DNA of 8,362 bases, taken from NCBI GenBank assembly GCA_052148295.1, contig JBKQIP010000160.1, positions 1 to 8,362 on the forward strand, written 5' to 3'. The DNA comes from Bog-473 sp052148295. Its GTDB lineage: Bacteria > Actinomycetota > Acidimicrobiia > Acidimicrobiales > RAAP-2. Shown here in pieces: positions 1 through 5,517 of the stretch. Both the position numbers and the translations under genes were made by a program. The notes beneath the pieces are model-generated. The model was not told where the DNA came from, did no database searches, and was given only the letters and a program-made list of their open reading frames with translations. The number at the start of each line of letters is the position of its first letter. The first letter of the stretch is position 1.

Positions 1-581
1 GCGGCGGTGAGGGCCATTTCGGCCTGGGCCTGGTACTCGGGATCCTCGTTGCCCACCATCCGGTTGGACCAGTCGAACATCCGGTGGCGGTCGTCGGAGG
101 GCACGCCGAGCAACTCGGCGATCACCTGGAGGGGCAGCTCGGCCGAGAGCTGGGTGACGAAGTCGGCCCGGCCTTCCTCGACCACCTCGTCGATGATGGC
201 GTCGGTCGAGCGGTGGATGCTCTCCTCGAGGTCGCGCACCATGCGGGGCGTGAACCCCTTGTTGACGAGCCGCCGGTAGCGGGTGTGCAGCGGGGGGTCC
301 ATGTTGAGCATCATCAGGCTCTGCTGGGCGATCTCCTCCTCTTCGAGCTCGAAGGGCATCGTCCCCTTGGTGGCCGAACTGAACTGCTCGAAGTCGCGGT
401 TCACGGTGACGCAGTCGTGGTACTTCGTGACGGCCCAGTATCCCGGGCCACCCGCCTCCTCCTGCCAGTGCACCGGGTCGTGCCGGCGCAGGTGGGCCAG
501 CCAGGCGTGGGGCACGCCCGCCACGAAAGACCGGGAGTCAGAAAGATCGACGGGCGTGACGTCGGTTGCGGTATCGGCCAT
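1..581 (-). CDS. Cytochrome P450, N-terminal part (cut by window edge)
   Basis: This is a bacterial class I-type cytochrome P450, a haem monooxygenase that hydroxylates a small hydrophobic substrate using electrons from a ferredoxin or similar partner. Only the first 193 residues are in the window. Residues 94-113 (NMDPPLHTRYRRLVNKGFTP) are the helix C signature, including the His and Arg that contact the haem propionates. Residues 145-160 (LSAELPLQVIAELLGV) match the helix D/E region. The I-helix Thr, ExxR and haem-ligand Cys lie beyond the edge. The style recalls actinobacterial CYP124/125/142-like enzymes of sterol or branched-lipid oxidation, but the substrate cannot be assigned from this fragment. 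The ATG at 579-581 is chosen because the P450 fold begins soon after it and a good promoter lies about 40 nt upstream. The Shine-Dalgarno is weak. The gene is separated by 122 nt from the upstream same-strand gene and appears to have its own promoter. Confidence 0.93.
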   Translation of the reverse strand, partial: MADTATDVTPVDLSDSRSFVAGVPHAWLAHLRRHDPVHWQEEAGGPGYWAVTKYHDCVTVNRDFEQFSSATKGTMPFELEEEEIAQQSLMMLNMDPPLHTRYRRLVNKGFTPRMVRDLEESIHRSTDAIIDEVVEEGRADFVTQLSAELPLQVIAELLGVPSDDRHRMFDWSNRMVGNEDPEYQAQAEMALTA

Positions 582-583
582 CG

Positions 584-640
584 TCGGACATCCCCACTTT
601 CCAATCGGACATATTGTCTGACAGTTTGGATGGTATGTCC
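584..640. repeat. TCGGACAT direct and inverted repeats around the P450 leader
   Basis: TCGGACAT occurs at 584-591 and again at 605-612, exactly 21 bp apart, which is two helical turns. A 7-bp inverted copy arrangement, GGACATA (607-613) facing TATGTCC (634-640), brackets the central TGTCTGACA dyad and overlaps the -10 box. The helical phasing suggests several protein dimers on one face of the DNA. Confidence 0.4.
613..625. promoter_or_regulatory. Palindromic operator candidate at the P450 transcription start
   Basis: The 13-nt sequence ATTGTCTGACAGT contains the perfect dyad TGTC-T-GACA (615-623) and sits on the predicted start site. A bound protein there would block transcription. The form resembles operators of TetR-family repressors, which often control P450 genes, but no regulator gene is in the window. 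It is a candidate site, not a demonstrated one. Confidence 0.4.
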
Positions 641-658
641 CACGGCCGGGTCAGTCAA
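630..658 (-). promoter_or_regulatory. Sigma70-like promoter of the P450 gene
   Basis: On the minus strand a -35 box TTGACT (653-658) is followed, after exactly 17 nt, by a -10 box TACCAT (630-635). The predicted transcription start falls near 622-623, giving a leader of about 41 nt before the P450 ATG at 581. The spacing and boxes fit a housekeeping sigma factor. The assignment rests on consensus and placement only. Confidence 0.6.
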
Positions 659-703
659 TCACCGGGCGGCCTGAATCGAGGCGCCGAAAGGCCGGGGCAG
701 GCT

Positions 704-1078
704 TCAGGAGGGGAGCGTCGGGCGATCCGGCGGCGGCGAGTCTTCCGGGAGTGGCGTGTCTTCCGGGAGTATCGCCACCGACCGGGTGGGGTCGTCCGGG
801 TCGAGGACGACGCGCAGACGCTGGCTGGCATCGGGCGGGTCCCCGGGCGCCTCGGCCGTGATGACCGGCCGGGGTTTGGTCGGGGAGAAGATGTCACCCA
901 GTCCCAGCGCCAGCCCGGTGGCCATTCCGCCGATGGCGGATCGCCGACGCCAGGCGTCGAGACGCCCGGCGCCCTGCTCTCCTTCGGTCTGGTCCTCCGG
1001 TTCGGTGGGTTCGATGCCGTCCATGATCGCAGGGCCGGGCCCGGTGCGCGTGACGCGCCGCCGCGCCTCGGGCCCCAC
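704..1078 (-). CDS. Small uncharacterised protein, last gene of the three-gene unit
   Basis: I do not recognise a named family. The 124-aa product has an acidic N-terminal stretch (20-37), then RLDAWRRRSAIGG (39-51), a short Gly/Ala/Leu-rich hydrophobic run (50-62), and a conserved-looking segment LRVVLDPDDPTRSVAIL (88-104). The end is Pro/Asp-rich. The pattern of a basic DAWRRRSA motif followed by a short hydrophobic run and a DPDDP segment is familiar to me from hypothetical proteins of Acidimicrobiia, but no function is known to me. The hydrophobic run is short for a membrane helix and may be amphipathic. The chosen start is a GTG only 2 nt after the stop of the DinB-like gene, so translation may be coupled. 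An ATG at 1022-1024 would give 106 aa and is equally possible. Neither has a clear Shine-Dalgarno. Confidence 0.65.
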   Translation of the reverse strand: MGPEARRRVTRTGPGPAIMDGIEPTEPEDQTEGEQGAGRLDAWRRRSAIGGMATGLALGLGDIFSPTKPRPVITAEAPGDPPDASQRLRVVLDPDDPTRSVAILPEDTPLPEDSPPPDRPTLPS

Positions 1079-1080
1079 CG

Positions 1081-1617
1081 TCAGTCGACGGGCAGCCCTC
1101 GCCGGACATCCCAGAGGTGGTGGCTCACTTCATGGGCATTGCGCTGGACGATGTCGAACGCGGTGATGGTGCCCGCCTCCGGGTGCGCCGTTCCGACGTC
1201 GCGCGGAGCCTCGAGAGCGGCGGTGCGCCAGATCTCTGCGGCCGAGACCAGTGCGAGCAGCCCCACCAGGGGAGAGAGACCGTCATAGGTCCGCATCTCG
1301 GCCATGGCGTCCGCATCCCAGCACGGTACGCCGTAGGTCGGTTCGACGGCGATCGTCCACAGCCGCTCCGCGCCGAAGCGCAAGACGTCCACGGTGTGCC
1401 ACACGTACCGGTTGGCCGACCACAGGCCCGGCTCCACGGCCCGGGAGGGGTCGAGGCCGGCCATGACCTGACCGAACTCGGCGACATCGCGCACGCATTG
1501 GCCCACCAGGACCTCGTAGTCCTGTTGGTCCCAGTCGAATCGGCATTCGGCGCACCGTCCCCCGCGCCATGACCAGGTGCCGTAGGCGCCGGATCGGGCC
1601 GGCGCGGCGCCGCTCAT
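1081..1617 (-). CDS. DinB-fold protein with N-terminal CxxC
   Basis: This 178-aa protein has the features of the DinB/YfiT-like four-helix metalloprotein superfamily, whose members include thiol-dependent S-transferases. The three expected metal-ligand histidines are visible: H74 in YVWHTVDVLRF, and H162 and H166 in NAHEVSHHLWDV, with H167 adjacent. Near the N-terminus C22 and C25 in RCAECRFDWD resemble half of a zinc ribbon, a variant seen in actinobacterial DinB-like proteins. The substrate and thiol cofactor cannot be inferred; mycothiol is plausible for an actinobacterium. The ATG at 1615-1617 is preferred because it overlaps the upstream stop as ATGA, the usual mark of translational coupling. 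The reading frame extends a further 17 codons upstream, but those lie inside the upstream gene. The following gene starts 2 nt after the stop. Confidence 0.8.
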   Translation of the reverse strand: MSGAAPARSGAYGTWSWRGGRCAECRFDWDQQDYEVLVGQCVRDVAEFGQVMAGLDPSRAVEPGLWSANRYVWHTVDVLRFGAERLWTIAVEPTYGVPCWDADAMAEMRTYDGLSPLVGLLALVSAAEIWRTAALEAPRDVGTAHPEAGTITAFDIVQRNAHEVSHHLWDVRRGLPVD

Positions 1618-1844
1618 CTCGGACGGCCCTCGGTTCCGCCCAGGTGCCAGCTGCGACAGACGTCGCACCGATATGCGTTCAGCTCGATCCCGGTCTCGCC
1701 TCGTCGCTCATCGGCCACACTCAACGCCTCACCTTGGGACCGGTAGGCGGATTTGGGGCGACCGTCCGCGCGCCAGTGCGTTCCCGACGTGACGCCACGG
1801 TTGTCGGAACGCGGGGATCGTCGCGGTCGCGGGCGCCGGGGCAT
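1614..1844 (-). CDS. Small CxxC-xx-WH zinc-ribbon-like protein, first gene of the three-gene unit
   Basis: The 76-aa product begins with an Arg/Pro-rich basic segment (MPRRPRPRRSPR) and ends with a compact motif YRCDVCRSWHLG at 58-69, with C60, C63 and H67. Preceded by KSAYRSQGEAL (31-41), this is the layout of small single-ribbon proteins common in actinobacteria and their phages, which probably bind zinc through the cysteines and histidine. The basic N-terminus would suit nucleic-acid binding, but no function is established. The ATG at 1842-1844 is the only ATG close to the conserved part. It has GGGGGA directly abutting it, an unusually short spacing, so the start is uncertain. The stop overlaps the next gene by ATGA. 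Confidence 0.6.
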   Translation of the reverse strand: MPRRPRPRRSPRSDNRGVTSGTHWRADGRPKSAYRSQGEALSVADERRGETGIELNAYRCDVCRSWHLGGTEGRPR

Positions 1845-2162
1845 TCCCCCATCTTGATGGACCGGGGCGCCGTCGGTGTGCGACGGTGCCCCCTCCTCGA
1901 CGCGCCCCGATCCGACGGAGGGGGAACAGGGTCGAATCTGGCGCGTCGAGGATGCAATCGAGACTAGCGGGAGCCCCGCCCGTTGGCGATCGCTTTGGTC
2001 GAGATTTTGATTTCGAACAGGCGACAATGTGCGATGTTTAACGCTGGTTGCAATAGGCGCGGTCCAACTTCGTCGGGGCGTCGGGGCGGCTGCGTCGCGG
2101 CGCCATGGCACGCTCACCAGGAGATGTCACGCGCCTGGCGCGGGCGGTCTCCAGCCGGTCCC

Positions 2163-2179
2163 GTCGGGTCGGACCCGAC
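2163..2179. repeat. 17-bp perfect palindrome upstream of lsr2
   Basis: GTCGGGTC-G-GACCCGAC is a perfect 8-bp inverted repeat about a single central G. It could be a dimer-binding site in the divergent region. A chance origin is possible in GC-rich DNA. Confidence 0.45.
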
Positions 2180-2215
2180 CAACCGGCCCTGTCCTTAGCG
2201 GCCGTTTTGGCCCGC

Positions 2216-2228
2216 AGCGCAATGCGCT
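2216..2228. repeat. 13-bp palindrome upstream of lsr2
   Basis: AGCGCA-A-TGCGCT is a perfect 6-bp inverted repeat about one central A, 36 nt beyond the first palindrome. Its role is unknown and it is short enough to occur by chance. Confidence 0.3.
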
Positions 2229-2259
2229 CGTAGTCGGTGGTTGGGTCAGGACTCGAAAC

Positions 2260-2368
2260 CGGGCAAAGCAACGGGGCAAAGCAATCGGGCAAATCAGCCG
2301 GGCAAAGCAGCCGGACAAAGCAGCCGGACAGGGCAAAGCAACCGGGCAAAGCAACCTGGCAAAGAGGG
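2260..2368 (+). repeat. Eight-copy ~13-bp tandem repeat before lsr2
   Basis: Units of consensus CGGGCAAAGCAAC begin near 2260, 2272, 2286, 2299, 2312, 2325, 2343 and 2356. Most are 13 bp; one is 12, one 14, and one 18 because of a 5-nt insertion. Substitutions are few (GGGC/GGAC, AAAGC/AAATC, GCAAC/GCAGC). The last, degenerate unit ends 23 nt before the lsr2 ATG, so the array probably lies in the promoter or 5' leader. Because 13 is not a multiple of three, a translated array would repeat every 13 residues; I regard it as non-coding. It could be a cis-regulatory element or a slippage-prone tract. Confidence 0.85.
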
Positions 2369-2391
2369 ATGCGTTCTGCCACTATTGCGCC

Positions 2392-2739
2392 ATGGCGAAA
2401 ACGGTAATAGTGAAGCTAACGGACGACATTGACGGCGGGGATGCTGTGGAGACAATCCATTTCTCCCTTGACGGCAAGTCCTATGAAATCGACGTCAATT
2501 CCTCCAATGCGGCCGACGTGCGCGCCGCCTTCCAGCCCTTTATCGACAAGGGTCGTTTGAGCGGATCGTCAGGGCGGGCCCGAGTGGCCCGTCCCAGGCC
2601 TACGTCCGGTGAAAAGACCTTGTTCTCCCGGTTGAGCAGCGACGAGAAGAAGCGCTTTCGGGCGTGGGCCAATATGGCAACTGCCCGACGTATCAGCGAC
2701 AGTCGGGTGAACAGCTGGGTGGCAGCCGGCAAGCCGTAA
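2392..2739 (+). CDS. lsr2: Lsr2-family nucleoid-associated protein
   Basis: This 115-aa protein is an Lsr2 homologue, the actinobacterial counterpart of H-NS, which bridges AT-rich DNA and silences transferred genes. Residues 1-55 (starting MAKTVIVKLTDDIDGG, with later FSLDGKSYEIDV and AFQPFIDKGR) form the canonical oligomerisation domain. A Gly/Arg/Pro-rich linker spans about 56-77. The C-terminal domain at 80-115 starts RLSSDEKKRFRAWA and ends WVAAGKP. Where mycobacterial Lsr2 has the minor-groove RGR motif, this protein has TARRI (97-101). The ATG at 2392 matches the family N-terminus exactly, so an in-frame upstream extension is discounted. No good Shine-Dalgarno precedes it. Of its first 60 codons 19 end in A or T, against 8 of 60 in the P450 gene. 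It is the only plus-strand gene here. Confidence 0.95.
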   Translation: MAKTVIVKLTDDIDGGDAVETIHFSLDGKSYEIDVNSSNAADVRAAFQPFIDKGRLSGSSGRARVARPRPTSGEKTLFSRLSSDEKKRFRAWANMATARRISDSRVNSWVAAGKP

Positions 2740-2769
2740 GCCCACGCTTGCCCGCGGGTAGGTGTGGGC
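2740..2769. terminator. Possible stem-loop directly after lsr2
   Basis: GCCCAC (2740-2745) pairs with GTGGGC (2764-2769) around a loop that contains the self-complementary CCCGCGGG. It begins right after the lsr2 stop codon. There is no following T-run, so it is at best a weak terminator or mRNA 3' end structure. Confidence 0.3.
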
Positions 2770-2783
2770 CAAAGCCCAGGGCA

Positions 2784-2804
2784 GCGCCGAATTCGATTCG
2801 GCGC
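2784..2804. terminator. Hairpin between convergent genes
   Basis: GCGCCGAAT and ATTCGGCGC form a perfect 9-bp stem with a 3-nt TCG loop. It lies 45 nt after the lsr2 stop and 49 nt beyond the stop of the opposing membrane-protein gene, the right place for a bidirectional terminator. No T-run follows on either strand. Confidence 0.5.
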
Positions 2805-2853
2805 CTAGCGGTTGCAAAGGGCCCGGGGGAAACGGGAGCGGTGGGCTCCGGGC

Positions 2854-3138
2854 CTAGGCGAAGTTTAGGAATCCGAAGGTGTTGCACAATCCCAGGCCCT
2901 CGATGATCAGGAAGGCCGAAATGATGGCGCCTATCACCGGCACCCGCCACCATTTCCCACTCCGCGCCATGGGCGGCGGCATGTACCACAGCGGGAGCGC
3001 GCACCCCACCTGAGCCAGGTGCAGGCTCAGCGGGATGGCGTTGTCATCGAGCGGGGCGTCGGGGTCTGCGGCGAGGGCCAGGGCGGTGAGCTCATCGTCC
3101 GTCAGTCCCAGCTCGAAAGGCTCACCGTCGTCGGTCAC
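2854..3138 (-). CDS. Small single-pass membrane protein, function unknown
   Basis: The 94-aa product has an acidic, Leu/Ala-rich N-terminal half (1-37, with ELGLTDDELTALALAADPDA). A middle segment ALPLWYMPPPMARSGKWWR follows (47-65), then one strong transmembrane helix at about 66-84 (VPVIGAIISAFLIIEGLGL). The short tail is CNTFGFLNFA. I recognise no named family; the LTDDELTALALAADPDAPLDDNA style resembles hypothetical proteins of Acidimicrobiia. The GTG at 3136-3138 is chosen because AGGAG lies 7 nt upstream of it; the longer frame starting at 3198 lacks such support. The gene is 78 nt downstream of the GH3 gene on the same strand and may be co-transcribed with it. Nothing links the two functionally. 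Confidence 0.75.
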   Translation of the reverse strand: MTDDGEPFELGLTDDELTALALAADPDAPLDDNAIPLSLHLAQVGCALPLWYMPPPMARSGKWWRVPVIGAIISAFLIIEGLGLCNTFGFLNFA

Positions 3139-3145
3139 GGGCGCG

Positions 3146-3150
3146 CTCCT
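3146..3150 (-). promoter_or_regulatory. Ribosome binding site fixing the membrane-protein start
   Basis: AGGAG on the minus strand, extended to GAGAGGAG through 3153, is followed after 7 nt by GTG. It decides the start at 3138 over upstream in-frame codons. Confidence 0.75.
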
Positions 3151-3216
3151 CTCGCTGGGACGGGTACCGGTCGTGACCAAGCGTACCGAAGCGGGCACCC
3201 CGTTCCCACGCGCCGG

Positions 3217-5427
3217 CTAGAGCGAGAGCTCGATCGACAGTGCTTGGGCATCGGGGTCTCCGGCCCAACGCCCGGCTTCGAGCTCGTAGGCGCCTGCGGC
3301 GGCGTCCCAGCGGTGGGTGCGCGGATTGCGGCTGGAGCAGCGCGCCCGGGGAATGGAGAGGGCGACGTCGGCCGATTGTCCGGGCTCCACCTCCACCCGG
3401 GCGAAGGCCAGGAGACGTCGGGGTGTGATCCGGCCGGCGCTCGCCGGGGCCCCGTAGATCTGCACGATCTCGGCCCCGCGGCGACGGCCCTGATTGACGA
3501 TGGTGCCCTCGACGTCGACGGTGTCCGAGTCGACCCTGACGGAGAATCGACCCCATGCGAAACGGGTGTAGGACAGTCCGAACCCGAAGGGGAAGTGAGG
3601 CGCGCACCCGTCACGTCTGGACTTCCACCAGCCGTGCCAACGGTCGTAGGTGATCGCCTCGGTCTCCCGCTCGAAGACCGGCAGGTTCTCGTCACTGACC
3701 GGAACGGTGAAGGGCAGTCGGCCCTCCGCATTGCATCGGCCGAGCAGGACGTCGGCCAGACCGTGTCCTCCCTCCATGCCGGAGTACCAGGACTGGACGA
3801 TGGCTGCCACCCGGGCGGCCCAGGCCGACATGATGACCGGACCCCCCGCCACCACGGCCACGACCGTGCGCGGGTTGACGTCCGCCACCGCCATGATGAG
3901 TTCCTCGTCGGCTTCGTGGAGGCGCAGCGACGAACGATCGCCACCGCCCGAGAAGGAGAAGGGGCCGTCGGCAGCGACGCCCTCCGCTGGCTCCCGCCCC
4001 GGATTCGACGCGATCTCGTCGAGAAAGGCGGCAGCCAGGACGGGATCATCGGGTCCCGGGAGCAGGGCGGAGAGTGGGCCCGAGGAGTTGTCCCCGCCGA
4101 TGAATTCCCCCTCGTCGGCCTTGGTGTAGCCCGCGACGACGATGACCAGATCGGCCGCGCCGGCCAGCCGTGCCGCCCGGGTGATGTCCGCTCCATCGTC
4201 GTGGTCCACCTCGACCCCGGGTAGGGCGGCGCGGATCCCTTGCAACGGCGTCACCACGTCCGGTGCCCACACGTCGCTCGATCCACCGTCGCCGGTGTTG
4301 CGGATATCCGCCAGCCTCCCGATGACGACCACGCGCCCGAGCGAAGTCGCCTCCACGGGCAACAGCGGCACGTCATCGACCAGTTCGTTGCGCAGCAGCA
4401 CGACGGCCTTGGCGGCGGCCTCCCTCGCCAATCCCCGGTGCTCGCGGCAGGCGAGGACGCTCGTGTCGGGGCGCGGGCTCGAGAGGAGATGATTGAACCG
4501 CAGCAACGTGGCAACCGTGCGGATGACCGAGCGGTCGACATCGTCCCACGAGGCGGCGCCATGGTCGAGCGCTACCGGCAAACCGGCGGCGCGGACCATC
4601 CGGTAGGGCATTTCGACATCGAGGCCGGCCCGTACCGACCTGGCGGCATCACGAACGCCGAGGATCCAGTCGCTGATGACGAAGCCCTCGAAGCCCCATT
4701 CGTCCCGGAGGATGTCGGTGAGCAGGCTCCGGTTTTCGCCACACCATTCGCCGTTGACCGAGTTGTAGGCACTCATCACCGCGGCGACGCCCTCGTCGAC
4801 GACGCGGCGGAACTGCGGCAGGAACACTTCGTGCAGGGCCACTTCGTCGACGGTGACGTTCACCTTGAACCGAGAGTTCTCCATCGAATTGCAGGCGAAG
4901 TGCTTCACGCACGCCATGGCGTGCCGCTGCACCCCCCGCACCAGTGCCGCCCCGAACTCCCCGACGTGCAACGGGTCCTCCCCGTAGGTCTCCTGGGCCC
5001 GGCCCCAGGCCGGATGACGGAGCACGTTGACGCAGACGCCTCCATAGAGATCGGCGCCGACGGCGCGGAGCTCCTTGCCGATGGCCTCGCCGATCCGCTC
5101 CTCGAGGTCGAGATCCCAGGTGGCTCCCCGCGCCATCGATACCGGAAAGCACGTGGCCGGGCCGATGACGACACCGCGCGGTCCGTCGGAGAAGGAGAAT
5201 CCGGGAAGGCCCAGTCGCTCGATGCGCGCCGCCGGAAACGGGCGCTTGTGGTAGCCGCCGTTCCCCAGGTCGCCCAGACCGGCCCAGAAGGGGAGGTCCC
5301 CGTCGAGGCACCACAGCTTCTCCTCAGGGGTCATCTTGGCCACGATGGCCGCCGCCGCCACGGTCACCGGCGTTCCTTCGCCGACGGAGGCGACGGCCTC
5401 CACGTAGGTGCTGGTGACGTCCCCCAT
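3217..5427 (-). CDS. Glycoside hydrolase family 3 enzyme (beta-glucosidase-like)
   Basis: This 736-aa enzyme belongs to GH3, retaining exo-acting glycosidases that release terminal sugars from beta-glycosides. The barrel domain shows FSDGPRGV (78-85), GRAQETYGEDP (142-152), KHFACNS (175-181), MSAYNSVNGEWCGEN (218-232) and the nucleophile motif GFVISDW with D253 (248-254). The second domain contains GGSSDVWAPDVVTP (381-394), GYTKADEGEF (433-442) and GDRSSL (496-501). A C-terminal fibronectin III-like domain starts near HFPFGFGLSYT (611-621). The usual order of domains is complete and there is no PA14 insertion. No signal peptide or membrane helix is visible, so it likely acts in the cytoplasm on imported oligosaccharides or glycosides. 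The ATG at 5425-5427 is chosen because the longer frame would run into the htrA terminator hairpin. There is no Shine-Dalgarno, and translation may be leaderless. The exact sugar specificity cannot be read. Confidence 0.93.
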   Translation of the reverse strand: MGDVTSTYVEAVASVGEGTPVTVAAAAIVAKMTPEEKLWCLDGDLPFWAGLGDLGNGGYHKRPFPAARIERLGLPGFSFSDGPRGVVIGPATCFPVSMARGATWDLDLEERIGEAIGKELRAVGADLYGGVCVNVLRHPAWGRAQETYGEDPLHVGEFGAALVRGVQRHAMACVKHFACNSMENSRFKVNVTVDEVALHEVFLPQFRRVVDEGVAAVMSAYNSVNGEWCGENRSLLTDILRDEWGFEGFVISDWILGVRDAARSVRAGLDVEMPYRMVRAAGLPVALDHGAASWDDVDRSVIRTVATLLRFNHLLSSPRPDTSVLACREHRGLAREAAAKAVVLLRNELVDDVPLLPVEATSLGRVVVIGRLADIRNTGDGGSSDVWAPDVVTPLQGIRAALPGVEVDHDDGADITRAARLAGAADLVIVVAGYTKADEGEFIGGDNSSGPLSALLPGPDDPVLAAAFLDEIASNPGREPAEGVAADGPFSFSGGGDRSSLRLHEADEELIMAVADVNPRTVVAVVAGGPVIMSAWAARVAAIVQSWYSGMEGGHGLADVLLGRCNAEGRLPFTVPVSDENLPVFERETEAITYDRWHGWWKSRRDGCAPHFPFGFGLSYTRFAWGRFSVRVDSDTVDVEGTIVNQGRRRGAEIVQIYGAPASAGRITPRRLLAFARVEVEPGQSADVALSIPRARCSSRNPRTHRWDAAAGAYELEAGRWAGDPDAQALSIELSL

Positions 5428-5433
5428 GCCAAG

Positions 5434-5439
5434 AACGTA
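5434..5439 (-). promoter_or_regulatory. Possible -10 box for leaderless GH3 transcript
   Basis: TACGTT on the minus strand fits the actinobacterial TANNNT -10 and ends 6 nt before the GH3 ATG. Transcription would start at or near the A of the ATG, explaining the lack of a Shine-Dalgarno. The hexamer 17 nt upstream (AGGTCC) is not a good -35. Confidence 0.25.
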
Positions 5440-5517
5440 GCGCCGGCCGGATGGTCGGACCTCTCCGAGCCGCCGGACCGGATCTCTCCGTCGGGTGATC
5501 AGCAGTGGTGAGACAGC

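Larger units (their letters stand above)
1845..2391. other. 547-nt intergenic region between divergent genes
   Basis: The region separates the minus-strand zinc-ribbon gene from plus-strand lsr2. It holds an AT-richer patch (about 1983-2060), two palindromes (2163-2179 and 2216-2228) and the tandem array at 2260-2368. A minus-strand TAGTCT at 1961-1966 fits an actinobacterial -10 for the three-gene unit, but no convincing -35 precedes it. I see no clear -35/-10 pair for lsr2, no tRNA and no recognisable riboswitch. Open frames cross the region on both strands, as expected for GC-rich DNA, but none has a recognisable protein product. Confidence 0.6.

Noticed and set aside
84..674. Plus-strand frame over the P450 fragment
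   Set aside because: The opposite strand encodes a clear P450 N-terminus; this is its shadow.
2260..2368. CRISPR-like array
   Set aside because: Units are about 13 bp and contiguous with no spacers, and no cas gene is near. It is a simple tandem repeat.
2029..2391. In-frame upstream extension of lsr2 through the tandem repeat (Lys/Gln/Ala/Gly-rich)
   Set aside because: MAKTVIVKL is the exact family N-terminus, and the extension has no recognisable start. A basic tail is conceivable, but nothing supports its translation.
2369..2407. 12-residue upstream open frame overlapping the lsr2 start
   Set aside because: It has GAGGG directly abutting its ATG, too close for a normal ribosome site, and no conservation can be seen. 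It is likely chance.
3164..3185. Nested small inverted repeats (GGTAC/GTACC and GGTC/GACC) between the GH3 gene and the membrane-protein gene
   Set aside because: The stems are only 4-5 bp. They could be a weak terminator but are expected by chance in GC-rich DNA.
3019..5511. Long plus-strand open frames antisense to the GH3 gene (about 400 codons each)
   Set aside because: The minus strand encodes an intact GH3 enzyme with all main motifs. The plus-strand translations have no recognisable domains and arise because GC-rich third positions remove stops.
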